A stretch of DNA of 64,000 nt from Pleurocapsa sp. PCC 7327 (GTDB lineage Bacteria; Cyanobacteriota; Cyanobacteriia; Cyanobacteriales; Microcystaceae), in contig NC_019689.1 of assembly GCF_000317025.1 (NCBI RefSeq), forward strand, positions 3,302,024 to 3,366,023, given 5' to 3'. Positions within the stretch are counted from its first letter, which is position 1. Every line of letters starts with the position of its first letter. Under the pieces are notes generated by a model. That model did not search any database and was not told where the DNA came from. It was given only the letters and a program-made list of their open reading frames with translations. Shown here in pieces: positions 20,601 to 29,254 of this stretch. Position numbers and translations under genes: made by a program.

Positions 20601-23600
20601 CTCTTCTCGTCTCTTATTCTCCTTTTATCTCTGTCTCGTTGCTGAGAACGCCATTCTATTTGATATAACCAATCTTGCCAAGACTTTTCTGAAATATCTA
20701 ATAGTGCTTCGCGGCTGGCTCGTTTTGAGGACAGTCCATCGATTTGAGCCACTAGATTTCCAGTGTCATCAAACAAGCGTAGATCGGCTATTATAGTCTC
20801 TGGATTGGCGCTATTTAATGGACGCAAGCGAACGTGACTCCACACAGTTGCTCTGGGATGGCGATAGAGAAATAGACGTTCTAATCCTACTGGTAAATAG
20901 GTTTCAGATTTTAGCGCTTCTGGGAGAGTGGCAAAGATAACCTGGAAGCAGGCATCGAGTAGTACTGGATGGAACTGATAAATAGAAACTTCTGAGGCTA
21001 ATGTTTCTGGTATGCGAATCCAGCCCAATGCTTCTCCTTCTTTTTTCCATAATCGCGCGATCGCTTGGAAACTTTCACCATAATCGATCGCTAGCTCTCG
21101 ACAGGTATCATAGTGAGTATTTACTGAAAGTTCACTAGCAAATTGACCTCGCAATCGAGCTAAATCGATCTGTTCTGATTGTGTATCTGGCTCTTTGACA
21201 AGAATTTTTCCAGAACAATGCAGTTTCCAAGATTCCTCACCTTCAGATATTAAACTATAGATCTCGAAGGAAGTCCCTGTGTCTTGCTGACTTAGAATTA
21301 ACTGAACGGTTTGGCATTCTTCCTCTGGCAGGATCAATGCTTGCTGTATCGTTACATTCTCAAGCACTAATTTGGTAGACTTTAATGCTGCTATCCCAGC
21401 AGCCAATGCCATTTCTAAATAAGCAGTCCCAGATAAGATGACCTGTTGGAAAATGCGATGATCTTTAAGGAAGGCAGGCATATCTGGCGCTAGCTGCGAC
21501 TCGAATATAATCTCTTTTAGCGGCGATCGCAATTTTTGCCCAAGCAGGGGATGATACTGATTTTGGATTTTAGACTCCCCCTTCCTAACAAGGGGGATAA
21601 GTCCTTGTCCGAATTGACTGTCCCCCCTTGAGAAGGGGGGTTGGGGGGTAGAGGGGATCGGATTTTGGATTATTTTTGGATTAACTTCAATCCAGTAGCG
21701 TTTTCGTTGGAAGGAATAGGTTGGTAGAGTAATGCGGTAACGGGAATAATCGCGATCGAAACCAAACCAATCGACGCTTACTCCCCGCACATACAATTGA
21801 GCCAAACTCTCAAGCAATTGTTGCCAGTCGGAAGTTCCCGGACGCAAACTCGGCAACCACAAATTGGAGTTTGGATTTTCTAAAATAGAGCGTGCCATCC
21901 CTAAAAGGATGGGTTTGGCTCCAATTTCTACAAAGGCTTGATATCCTAGCCGATGCAACGTTTCTAGACTTTGGGCATATCTAACCGGTTGCCGGATGTG
22001 GCGGCACCAATATTCTGGCGTAGCGATTTCTTCGCCGATAGCTTCTCCAGTCAGGTTGGAGATTAATTCTATCCTTGGAGGGGAATAAGTAATCTGGCGA
22101 GCAACTGTTTCAAATTCTGCTAAGATTGGCTCCATCAAAGGGGAGTGAAAGGCATGGGAGACGTTAAGGGGTTTCGTCTCAATCCCCCCTGCTTTTAATT
22201 GGGAAACTATCCTCTCGATTGCCTCGCGCTTGCCAGAAATGACGAGATTTTCGTAGCCGTTAATAGCTGCTAGATTGACTTGCTGTTGGTAGGGGGCAAT
22301 GGCAGTACTAACTCTTGCCTCGCTGGCGAAAACAGCTACCATTGTCCCATCTGGTGGCAATTGCTGCATCAAGCGCCCTCTGGCGGCAATCAGTTTGAGT
22401 CCATCTTCTAGACTAAAGACTCCTGCCACGCAAGCAGCGACGTATTCCCCGACGCTATGACCGATAACGGCAGTTGGAGAGATGCCCCACGATTGCCAGA
22501 GTTGGTAGAGGGCATATTCAATAGCGAATAGGGCGGGTTGGGTGTGGGCTGTTTCGTCTAATTTTGGATTAATACGCCGGTCATCTGAATACAACACTTC
22601 AAGTAATGGTTTATCTAGATAGGGTTGCACAATTTCGGCGCATTTATCTAAGGCGGCGCGGAAGGTAGGTTGAGTTTGATATAGTTCTCGTCCCATTCCG
22701 ACGTATTGCGAACCTTGACCTGTAAACAAAAATGCTAGCTTAGGACGCTGACTGCTTAATGCTTGTCCGCTTACCAGTCCAGAAATTTCCTTTCCAATCA
22801 AATATGCCTGTAGTTGTTGACGCAACTGCTCGACAGATTCGGTTACTATGCAAAGACGATGCTCAAAATGCGATCGCCCTGTATTAGCAGTAAAACAAAG
22901 ATCGGATAGGCATACTTCTGGATTCGACTCCAAAAAAGCTTTATAACGCTGTACTAGCTCCTGTAGCGCCTTCTCACTTCTCGCAGACAGCGTAAGAACA
23001 TGACTAGGACGCTCAACCTTCTTTTCTCTGCGTTCTCCCCCCTCCTTAATAAGGGAGGCAGGGGGGATGGTCTGGACGTGAAATTCTTCTAAAATGACAT
23101 GAGCGTTCGTTCCACCAATCCCCAATGAATTAACCCCGGCGCGGCGTGGAACACCTGCTGTTTTCCATTCTTTTAGCGTTGTATTGACGTAAAAAGGACT
23201 ATTGATGAAATCAATTTGCGGATTGGGTTGCTCAAAATGCAGGCTAGCTGGCAGTTTTTTATGATAAAGCGACAAAACGGTTTTAATAAAACCCGTCACG
23301 CCAGAGGCAATATTAAGATGCCCGACATTGGTTTTAACCGAACCGATGGCACAGAAACCTTTTTTCTGGGTATTGGTGCGAAATGCTTGGGTTAGCGCAG
23401 CAAATTCGAGCGGATCGCCCAGAATCGTTCCCGTACCATGAGCTTCTATGTAGCTAATCGTTTCTGCATCGATGCCAGAGATTGCGATCGCTTCTGCAAT
23501 CGCTTTTGCCTGTCCGTCGCTATTGGGAGCGAGATAGCCTACTTTCGTGCCACCATCGTTGTTAATAGCTGACCCTTTAATGACAGCATAAATGCGATCG

Positions 23601-26413
23601 CGATCGCGGATCGCATCTTCGAGGCGCTTGAGAACCACGATTCCCGCACCGCTACCAAAAAGCGTCCCTTGAGCGCCAGCAGCAAACGCCCGACAATGCC
23701 CGTCTGGAGAAAGAATCGTCCCATCGCGATACAAATAGCCGACCTTTTGGGGAACGTGAACGGAAACGCCGCCTGCTAAAGCCATATCGCACTCGCCAGC
23801 GAGTAAGCTTTGGCACGCCATATGAATCGCCACTAGAGAAGTCGAACAGGCGGTTTGGACGTTGACGCTGGCTCCGGTAAGATTGAGTTTGTAAGAAACC
23901 CGCGTGGTCAAATAATCTTTGTCATTAGCTACCGTCATTTGAAAGCCAGCCATCGAACCCAAATTGATGACCTGCAGATTGTCATGTTCGTCAATCTGGT
24001 GGCGGTTTGGGTAAACGTTATTGAGTAAATAAGTGTTGGCAGAAGCACCAGCATAAAGCGCGATCGCACCCTGATAAGTTAGAGGATTGTAACCCGCATT
24101 CTCCAAACTTTCCCAAGCACATTCGAGCAGAAGGCGCTGTTGCGGATCTATCAGTTCGGCTTCTTTGGGACTGTAGCCAAAAAATTCTGCATCAAATAGC
24201 TCGATATCCTCCAGAATCGGACTGGCTTTGACGTAATTAGGATTATTCAGAAGTTGGGGATCGATTCCAGAGGCGAGAATTTCCTCATCGGTAAAAAAGG
24301 AAATTGATTCCACTCCATTACATAAATTTTGCCAGAATTCATCAACATTTTTGGCTCCAGGGAAGCGACAAGACATGCCAATGACGGCAATATCTGTATT
24401 TTGAGATTTGCGCCGATGTTGTGCCCTCTGCTGTCCTTGTTGGGCGGCGTTGATTTTGGTTTGTTTCTGACTTAAATATTGGGCTAGAGTTGCGATCGCA
24501 GGATATTGAAATAGTTCTACGGCTGATAGTTGCCTTCCCAAGCGTTCCTGCAATTTAGCCAACACTTGCATCAGCAACAAGGAATTGCCACCCAGTTCAA
24601 AGAAATTATCGTGCAGGCTGACTCGTTCAATCCCTAATACTTTTTGCCAGATCTCGGCAATTTGACGTTCTAGGTCGCTTTGCGGTAGTTCGCTTGTTTC
24701 TCGACTCTCCAGCAAAGCATTCATTTGTTGAACGATCGAGTCGAATTCGCCAGCTTCAAAACGTTGACTTAACTGCTTTCGTTGAATCTTTCCAATCGCA
24801 GTTTTAGGAATCATTTCTCGATCTACAGGTATCAGGTAATCTGGATATACGCCAATCTTACTTACCAGTGTCTTGCGAATTGTTTTGATGAGGGAATGTA
24901 GAGACGTTTCTAGAAAATTAGATGGATTGAAGAAAATGACTAATTTATCGGTTGTATCCCCAGTCTTGCGAACGGCACAGGCAGCAGTATAGGAGACTTC
25001 TACTCCGTCGATTGCTTCGACGACGGCTTCGATTTCATGGTTGTAGTAATTAACCCCATTGATAATGATGACTTCTTTCTGGCGACCCGTAATCGTCAAG
25101 CGTCCCTCTCGCAAAAAGCCGAGATCGCCCGTGTTAAGCCAGCCATCCTCTGTAAAGATCTCGCGATCGCGTTCCTGGCTTTTGTAATACCCTGAAGTAA
25201 CCGTCAGCCCTTTGACCTGAAGTAATCCTACTGCACCTTCTTCAACGACCCGATTTTCAGAATCGACGATCCGCAGGGATACCCCTGGAATGGGAGATCC
25301 CACTTCTACAAACGGATCGTCATCTGTGGTTGACTCAAGCGAAAATCGATGGGAATGAACGATTCCAGAGGAGGTTTCCGACATCCCATAGCCGGGACTA
25401 ACGGCGGTACTGGCTAACCCGTAAGGCGCTAGCAACTTCAGAAAACGTCGAGTCGTTTTGCCGACGACGGCTTCTGCCCCATTGCCCATCCAGCGCAGGC
25501 AAGAGAGATCCCAACATTGTTCGCTAATGGCTTCTACTCGCTCGTTAACCAAACCATAGGCAAAATTTGGTGCCCAAGTCGCCGTCACTCGATAGCGATC
25601 GCAAAAATCTAGCCATTTTAAGGGATTCTGTAATACTAACTCGTTCGGGACGTGGATTTGCTGGCAACCTAAATAAACTTCCGTAATATGAAACATGACC
25701 AGGCTAGCCACGTGTTCCAGAGGCATCCAATTCAGGGTAATATCTTTTTGGGAAAGACGATTGACCTTTGCCATCCCAAAAGCACTCGCCAGCAAATTGC
25801 GATCGCTGAGCATGACTCCTTTGGGCGCACCCGTACTGCCAGAAGTTAGTAACAGCAGGGCTAGCTCGTCGGAATCGCCTGTATGCCAATTGTTATCTGG
25901 CCTGTAGCTTTGTAGTTCTTCCACGGCAACAACCTGCAACTCTTCAGAAAAAGAACGAATGACAGGGATCAATTGTCGATGGCTGACTACAAGGGCGCAA
26001 TCGCACAACTGCCAAGCCTGGTAGACTAGATTAGCTTTGCTATTATCGGGCGTATAGCTAGGAGCAACTGCAATCGGAACGGGGACAAAACCGCCCAACA
26101 GACATCCCCAAAAGGTGGCTAGAAAATCTTGCGGGCGAGAAAGTTGTAGAATTACTGGGTCTTTAGGCTTCAATCCCAACGCTCTCAAACCGCCAAGAAG
26201 GCAGGTAGCGCGTTCGAGTAACTCGCCGTAGGACTGAAAAACTTCGGTTTCGTCGATTTGGAGATAAGTGATTCCTGTCGTTTCTCTGGCGGCTCGTTGT
26301 AGAATCTCTGGTAAGGCGATCGCGCTATTAAATCCTTCTGGTAAGGAATCGCCATGAATAATCGCTAATGGCTTCGTTTCCAAGTTCTCTCCTCTGTTTT
26401 CTCCTCTTCCCAC
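17618..26413 (-). CDS. Type I polyketide synthase, FAAL-ACP-KS-AT-DH-ER-KR-ACP
   Basis: A 2931-residue single-protein assembly line. The fatty-acyl-AMP ligase (about 10-570) has LLLTSGSTGAPKGVML and GWLNTGDLGFL. ACP1 (about 575-650) has GGNSLL. The KS (about 672-1110) has catalytic Cys in VQTACSTS and histidines in EAHGTGT and KTNVGHL. The AT (about 1230-1520) has GHSVGE and HAFHS, the latter typical of malonyl-CoA specificity. The DH (about 1618-1885) has LKDHRIF and HPVLLDACF. The ER (about 2188-2490) has HAAAGGVGLAAIQLA. The KR has ITGGLSGIG, LDD and GQGNY. ACP2 has GIDSLSS. Predicted chemistry is activation of a fatty acid, one malonyl extension and full reduction. There is no thioesterase, reductase or sulfotransferase, so a partner must release the chain; the C-terminal EEEAEAMLFDELKNL helix may be a docking segment. 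Start is GTG, or TTG at 26383 behind AGAGGAG. Repeats interrupt linkers and the KR. Confidence 0.93.
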   Translation of the reverse strand: MGRGENRGENLETKPLAIIHGDSLPEGFNSAIALPEILQRAARETTGITYLQIDETEVFQSYGELLERATCLLGGLRALGLKPKDPVILQLSRPQDFLATFWGCLLGGFVPVPIAVAPSYTPDNSKANLVYQAWQLCDCALVVSHRQLIPVIRSFSEELQVVAVEELQSYRPDNNWHTGDSDELALLLLTSGSTGAPKGVMLSDRNLLASAFGMAKVNRLSQKDITLNWMPLEHVASLVMFHITEVYLGCQQIHVPNELVLQNPLKWLDFCDRYRVTATWAPNFAYGLVNERVEAISEQCWDLSCLRWMGNGAEAVVGKTTRRFLKLLAPYGLASTAVSPGYGMSETSSGIVHSHRFSLESTTDDDPFVEVGSPIPGVSLRIVDSENRVVEEGAVGLLQVKGLTVTSGYYKSQERDREIFTEDGWLNTGDLGFLREGRLTITGRQKEVIIINGVNYYNHEIEAVVEAIDGVEVSYTAACAVRKTGDTTDKLVIFFNPSNFLETSLHSLIKTIRKTLVSKIGVYPDYLIPVDREMIPKTAIGKIQRKQLSQRFEAGEFDSIVQQMNALLESRETSELPQSDLERQIAEIWQKVLGIERVSLHDNFFELGGNSLLLMQVLAKLQERLGRQLSAVELFQYPAIATLAQYLSQKQTKINAAQQGQQRAQHRRKSQNTDIAVIGMSCRFPGAKNVDEFWQNLCNGVESISFFTDEEILASGIDPQLLNNPNYVKASPILEDIELFDAEFFGYSPKEAELIDPQQRLLLECAWESLENAGYNPLTYQGAIALYAGASANTYLLNNVYPNRHQIDEHDNLQVINLGSMAGFQMTVANDKDYLTTRVSYKLNLTGASVNVQTACSTSLVAIHMACQSLLAGECDMALAGGVSVHVPQKVGYLYRDGTILSPDGHCRAFAAGAQGTLFGSGAGIVVLKRLEDAIRDRDRIYAVIKGSAINNDGGTKVGYLAPNSDGQAKAIAEAIAISGIDAETISYIEAHGTGTILGDPLEFAALTQAFRTNTQKKGFCAIGSVKTNVGHLNIASGVTGFIKTVLSLYHKKLPASLHFEQPNPQIDFINSPFYVNTTLKEWKTAGVPRRAGVNSLGIGGTNAHVILEEFHVQTIPPASLIKEGGERREKKVERPSHVLTLSARSEKALQELVQRYKAFLESNPEVCLSDLCFTANTGRSHFEHRLCIVTESVEQLRQQLQAYLIGKEISGLVSGQALSSQRPKLAFLFTGQGSQYVGMGRELYQTQPTFRAALDKCAEIVQPYLDKPLLEVLYSDDRRINPKLDETAHTQPALFAIEYALYQLWQSWGISPTAVIGHSVGEYVAACVAGVFSLEDGLKLIAARGRLMQQLPPDGTMVAVFASEARVSTAIAPYQQQVNLAAINGYENLVISGKREAIERIVSQLKAGGIETKPLNVSHAFHSPLMEPILAEFETVARQITYSPPRIELISNLTGEAIGEEIATPEYWCRHIRQPVRYAQSLETLHRLGYQAFVEIGAKPILLGMARSILENPNSNLWLPSLRPGTSDWQQLLESLAQLYVRGVSVDWFGFDRDYSRYRITLPTYSFQRKRYWIEVNPKIIQNPIPSTPQPPFSRGDSQFGQGLIPLVRKGESKIQNQYHPLLGQKLRSPLKEIIFESQLAPDMPAFLKDHRIFQQVILSGTAYLEMALAAGIAALKSTKLVLENVTIQQALILPEEECQTVQLILSQQDTGTSFEIYSLISEGEESWKLHCSGKILVKEPDTQSEQIDLARLRGQFASELSVNTHYDTCRELAIDYGESFQAIARLWKKEGEALGWIRIPETLASEVSIYQFHPVLLDACFQVIFATLPEALKSETYLPVGLERLFLYRHPRATVWSHVRLRPLNSANPETIIADLRLFDDTGNLVAQIDGLSSKRASREALLDISEKSWQDWLYQIEWRSQQRDRDKRRIRDEKSRSWLIFADKEGLAKQLAELLEDKQHACTLVFPGKEYKQSPGKFQINPNNLEDFQQLLNAIARDRPSLYGIIYLWSLDALDIQFLTKSGLEIDVRRGCAGVLHLIQALVKRRDKGTTRQEELPPSSSSTQPNNSPRLWLVTKGAQPVKNSEFSPSGIAQSCLWGMGKAIALEHPELNCVRIDLDPKSTENEIQTLFDEIWSPDVEDQIAFRDGNRYVARLVRNRLNKQSENKAIAPIENSIPVRLEIENRGVLDNLHWQPIPRRHPSADEIEIQVRATGLNFRDVLNALGLYPGDAGLLGLECAGEVVAIGQGVRDFQIGDAVVAIASGSFSQYVTVNAALAVHKPENLGFEEAVTIPGAFSTAYYSLYHLAKISAGDRILIHAAAGGVGLAAIQLAQQAGAEVFATASPSKWDFLESLGVKHIMNSRTLDFAEEVISITQGEGVDIILNSLAGEFIPKSLSVLSARGRFIEIGKNDVWDAKQVARLKPDISYFLVDLVRITQQQPDLIQSILCQLMQQFQAGSLKPLLYKVFSHDRVVDAFRYMQQAKHIGKIVVSQNSQIRNDSAYLITGGLSGIGLQVARWMVDRGARNLVLVGRSGASQAARETISQLEKAGARVDVVQADASNPEDVAQIIAFYQKIQSKIRRSPGSGSGSVRRLRQNRKSKIQLRGIIHAAGILDDGVLIQQSWERFQQVMAPKVQGAWNLHLATQNYPLDFFVMFSSAASVVGCAGQGNYCAANAFLDVLAHYRRSLGLPGLSINWGSWSSVGMAARLADRDRDRLVQQGITAIQPEQGLQILEELLARDITQIGVLPIDWSAFLKQLPNDEAFSFFKEVMPASEEKIRQPSKFLQQLEAATTSDRNGLLIDCIRSHIAGILGIEPPESIDIDRGLTELGIDSLSSVELRNKLQTSLQCTLPSTLIFDYPTIAAIADYLDKKILSPTSSKVEREIKGEDRNSAITEIQRLSEEEAEAMLFDELKNLTEQQWLWNPRE
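18599..18675. repeat. Hairpin repeat inserted in frame in the PKS ketoreductase region
   Basis: An 11-bp direct repeat GATTTTGGATT at 18599-18609 and 18665-18675 flanks a hairpin unit; the unit is 66 bp, a multiple of three. The core (18613-18667) has a 9-bp stem CTCCCGGAA / TTCCGGGAG, loop CCGC, inside a GCCGCC / GGCGG outer pairing. It encodes an Arg/Ser/Gly-rich insert just before the KR's RGIIHAAG strand. The same 55-bp core occurs at 59245-59299. Confidence 0.85.
20215..20290. repeat. Low-complexity insert in the PKS DH-ER linker
   Basis: A C/T-rich tract of the kind seen in intergenic regions (compare 27340-27420) is translated as a charged, Ser/Pro-rich stretch (KRRDKGTTRQEELPPSSSS). 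It lies at about residue 2041-2066, between structured segments of the inactive-looking central region, and looks like intergenic repeat material captured in frame. Confidence 0.5.
21559..21671. repeat. Hairpin repeat inserted in frame between PKS AT and DH
   Basis: Direct repeats GATTTTGGATT at 21559-21569 and 21661-21671 flank two C-run/G-run hairpins (CCCCCTTCCTAACAAGGGGG and CCCCCCTTGAGAAGGGGGG). The unit is 102 bp, a multiple of three. The encoded segment (PSTPQPPFSRGDSQFGQG...) is a Pro/Gly-rich linker just ahead of the DH domain's HPLLG start. Confidence 0.85.
23037..23066. repeat. Hairpin repeat in PKS KS-AT linker
   Basis: CCCCCCTCCTT, AATA, then AAGGGAGGCAGGGGGG form a G/C-run hairpin like the one at 21559, translated as TIPPASLIKEGGERR just after the KS domain (about residue 1115-1130). 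Confidence 0.7.
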
Positions 26414-26539
26414 TCTAAAAGCAGAGTACTCCCTTTATAGGATCTAGTCGCGATCGCTCTAAGTGTCAAGATTATCTCGATCGGTTCGGACTCGGAAGTT
26501 AGCACAGAAGTTTTTGCGCGTCAAAACTCAAATAGGTGG

Positions 26540-27292
26540 CTAAAATTGCTCAAATTCCTGGTTTATTGCTTTCTGCGCTTCTAATTGAAGTAAATTTTCT
26601 CGTAATTGTCTCCAATCTACGCGATCGCTTCTTATATCTTCTAGCATCTGTCCCTGCTGCAAGTACAAAACCCGATAAGCAAACTTTTGAGCCAATTCTA
26701 GTTGATGATTGACCATCACAATGGCGGTTTGAGCGGTATCGGCTAATTCAATTAATGCTTCGATCAGATTATTGGCACTCCCCGCATCTAAAGCCGAAGT
26801 CGGTTCGTCGAGTAATAAGATTTTGGGCTGCATGACCAAAGCACGGGCAATAGCAACCAATTGTCGCTGTCCTACTGAAAGTTGCAATTCATTGCGTTCT
26901 AACCAATTTTCGGGAATATGCAATCTCGTTCGCCAAATTTCGATCCGCTGTTGGATTTCCGACTTGGGTAACTTCTGTAAAACTAAAGGATAAGCTAAAG
27001 CTTCCCAAACTTTCATTCCCAATAACTTTGACTCCTGGAGAACGAGAGCGACTTGCTGACGAAGTTGTATTGCTGGAATCTGGTTAATGGGTCGATTGTC
27101 TAGATAGATGGAACCATGGGTTGGTTCTTGCAATCGATTGAGCAGGCGCAAAAGCGAGGTTTTTCCCGCACCGGAGGCACCAATGATGGCTATGCGATCG
27201 CCTTTTGATACGGTAAAAGAAATATTGTGCAACAAGTAGCGAGAACCCATTGAAGCAGCGAGACTGACTTGTTTTAGTTCAAGAATTGTCAT
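26540..27292 (-). CDS. ABC transporter ATP-binding protein, permease partner absent
   Basis: A 250-residue ATPase of the phosphate/amino-acid importer-like class. Walker A is GASGAGKTS (about 38-46), Q-loop VLQESKLL, signature LSVGQRQLVAIARAL, Walker B ILLLDEPTSALD, and the switch histidine is in MVNHQLE. No permease or binding-protein gene is adjacent, so it either works with a distant membrane partner or energises several. It lies downstream of ccmP on the same strand across a 130-bp gap of repeat-like sequence. The substrate is unknown. Confidence 0.9.
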   Translation of the reverse strand: MTILELKQVSLAASMGSRYLLHNISFTVSKGDRIAIIGASGAGKTSLLRLLNRLQEPTHGSIYLDNRPINQIPAIQLRQQVALVLQESKLLGMKVWEALAYPLVLQKLPKSEIQQRIEIWRTRLHIPENWLERNELQLSVGQRQLVAIARALVMQPKILLLDEPTSALDAGSANNLIEALIELADTAQTAIVMVNHQLELAQKFAYRVLYLQQGQMLEDIRSDRVDWRQLRENLLQLEAQKAINQEFEQF

Positions 27293-27425
27293 TAGTCATT
27301 GGTCATAGTAGTTAATGGTTAGTGGTTAGTAGTTGGTCTTCTTCCTCTTCTTCCTTGTCTCCCTTGTCCCCTGTTTGCTCCGTCCTCCGTCCTTAAAAAG
27401 TTCCCCCTCTCTCCTGTCTTTAGAT

Positions 27426-28067
27426 TTACTCTGGTTTTCCAAAGGTAGAAAGATCGCGACCCGGTACGTTTTCCATTGCCGCTAAAACTGCTCTCGAAGC
27501 GGCAAGAATATCTCTTTCCTCTCCGCCTAAATAAAGCCGTCCAAAACTGCCAATCGCACTAACCTGTAAGATGTTAATTAAAGCGGCTTTTTCTGCTTCG
27601 TTCGCTGCTAGCGCTGCGTAAGCGGCGGGTTGAACTTCTAGTACGTATAAGGTTTGTCCTGCTAAAAGCATTTGTCCGCGTCGGTTGCGGTTAATGAGTT
27701 GTGCTTGATAGGCATCAATATTGCGAATGATTTGATTGGAGACCACCTGCGGTTTCATACAATCCTGCTGGCGAACCCCTAATGCCTGTAAGATAGACTT
27801 TCCTGCGGCTCGCGTTTCGCCTTGACTGCTAGAATGAATTTCCAGTAGTCCGTAAAGTCTTTCTACAAATAACACTCCAGGACGAACGACAGCCGATTTG
27901 AGAGCAATATCGGTAATGCGATTGATTTCAATTCCTGGCGACACTTCAATCCACAAGGAGGTATCTCCTGGCAATGGCAAAAATCCTACTGCTACAGTTC
28001 CAATGTAGGCGGCGTGTTGGGGTTGCAAGCTGTCTAGATAAACGTAACTGCGAAGTTCTACGCCCAA
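27426..28067 (-). CDS. ccmP: Carboxysome shell protein CcmP (tandem BMC domain)
   Basis: A 213-residue tandem bacterial-microcompartment-domain protein, the same length as CcmP of Synechococcus 7942, and beginning [25 protein letters not shown] as in that family. CcmP trimers stack into two-layer shell tiles with a gated central pore, thought to pass larger metabolites of the beta-carboxysome. Two BMC repeats are visible (about 20-100 and 115-205), the second with [13 protein letters not shown] and [10 protein letters not shown]. It is a satellite locus: no ccmK, ccmL, ccmM, ccmN or ccmO gene is in the window. truB lies upstream on the same strand, 169 bp away. Confidence 0.93.
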   Translation of the reverse strand: MGVELRSYVYLDSLQPQHAAYIGTVAVGFLPLPGDTSLWIEVSPGIEINRITDIALKSAVVRPGVLFVERLYGLLEIHSSSQGETRAAGKSILQALGVRQQDCMKPQVVSNQIIRNIDAYQAQLINRNRRGQMLLAGQTLYVLEVQPAAYAALAANEAEKAALINILQVSAIGSFGRLYLGGEERDILAASRAVLAAMENVPGRDLSTFGKPE

Positions 28068-28236
28068 TGTCTAACTCTCCATCTCTCCAAAAAAAATTTC
28101 GTCCAAAACTTGCGCCGGTACACGAATAATAATCGACCCATAATCGATGGCTTTTGTCAATGCGATCGCGAATCTAACCGAACGCTGACTCTGCCAGATG
28201 CGTGTTGGCGCGAACGCAATCCACCGCAGCTAGATT

Positions 28237-29142
28237 TTATGGTTTCTCTGAATTCCCTATAACTATCTTAGGAATGAGTAAGCGATCGCTTTGAGAGATT
28301 AATACCTCGCCAATCCCTAGAAATTGTCCGCCTCCATCATTAACTCGGACTGGATTGTGAATTGTCAGTTGCCAATCGTCAATTGAAATTTTTTGTCCCT
28401 GACACCAACGCTGAGCCTCGCTTGTTGATAAGATAATTTCTGGAAGATGTCGGAGCGCGATCGCGGGTGGAATAAGCGAAAAAGTTCCCTCTTGCAATTG
28501 CATTTCTATTTTTTCTAGAGTTAAACTGTCAGAAAGTTTCATGCCGCAACTTTCGGTACGAATTAAAGCGGCTAAAGTGCCGCCAACGTTGAGAGCTGTT
28601 CCCAAATCGCGAGCGATCGCGCGAATATAAGTCCCCGCACCGCAAGCGATCGCAACTTCCAATTCGGGAAATTCTCCTGGATACCAGCCCAAAACCTCTA
28701 TTTTATCTACTTCAACCGTTCGCACGGGAACTTCCACGTTTTCTCCCTTTCTAGCTAATTCGTACAGTCGTTTTCCTTCGCGTTGAATGGCGCTAAAGGC
28801 TGGAGGAATCTGCTCGATTTTGCCGATAAATTGTGACAAAAGCGGTTGAATTTGGTCTAAAGTAATATGAGATGCAGGTTGAGTCTCAATGACTTCCCCT
28901 TCTAAATCGTCAGTATTCGTCCGCATTCCTAGCCGAATTCTGGCTTGATAAGCTTTCTTCTCCGGTAAAAATGACAATAGCCGAGTGGCTTTTCCGACGG
29001 CGATGGGTAAAACTCCAGTCGCAGCCGGATCGAGGGTTCCTCCGTGTCCTACTTTTTTTTGCTTGAAAAGTCGTCGTACTTTAGCAACGCAATCGTGTGA
29101 GGTCAATCGGGCAGGTTTATTTAAATTAATAAAACCTAACAC
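28237..29142 (-). CDS. truB: tRNA pseudouridine-55 synthase
   Basis: TruB converts U55 of the tRNA T-loop to pseudouridine. The 301-residue protein begins MLGFINLNKPARLTSHDCVAKVRRLF, has the catalytic motif GHGGTLDPAATGVLPIAVG (Asp near residue 38), KAYQARIRLGMRTNTDD, PPAFSAIQREGKRLYELAR and the GTYIRAIARDLG motif, followed by a C-terminal PUA-like tail. It is part of a same-strand stretch PBP-truB-ccmP-ABC with gaps of 110-170 bp; co-transcription is possible but not evident. Confidence 0.96.
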   Translation of the reverse strand: MLGFINLNKPARLTSHDCVAKVRRLFKQKKVGHGGTLDPAATGVLPIAVGKATRLLSFLPEKKAYQARIRLGMRTNTDDLEGEVIETQPASHITLDQIQPLLSQFIGKIEQIPPAFSAIQREGKRLYELARKGENVEVPVRTVEVDKIEVLGWYPGEFPELEVAIACGAGTYIRAIARDLGTALNVGGTLAALIRTESCGMKLSDSLTLEKIEMQLQEGTFSLIPPAIALRHLPEIILSTSEAQRWCQGQKISIDDWQLTIHNPVRVNDGGGQFLGIGEVLISQSDRLLIPKIVIGNSEKP

Positions 29143-29254
29143 AATAGAATTAAAAAATATGTGGTTTTTATCTCACGCAGGGTCGCGGAGTCGCAGAGTT
29201 TTTTCTTGAGGTCGATTAGCAGTGCTCGCATAAAGTCCGAATGCGCGGTCGCTT

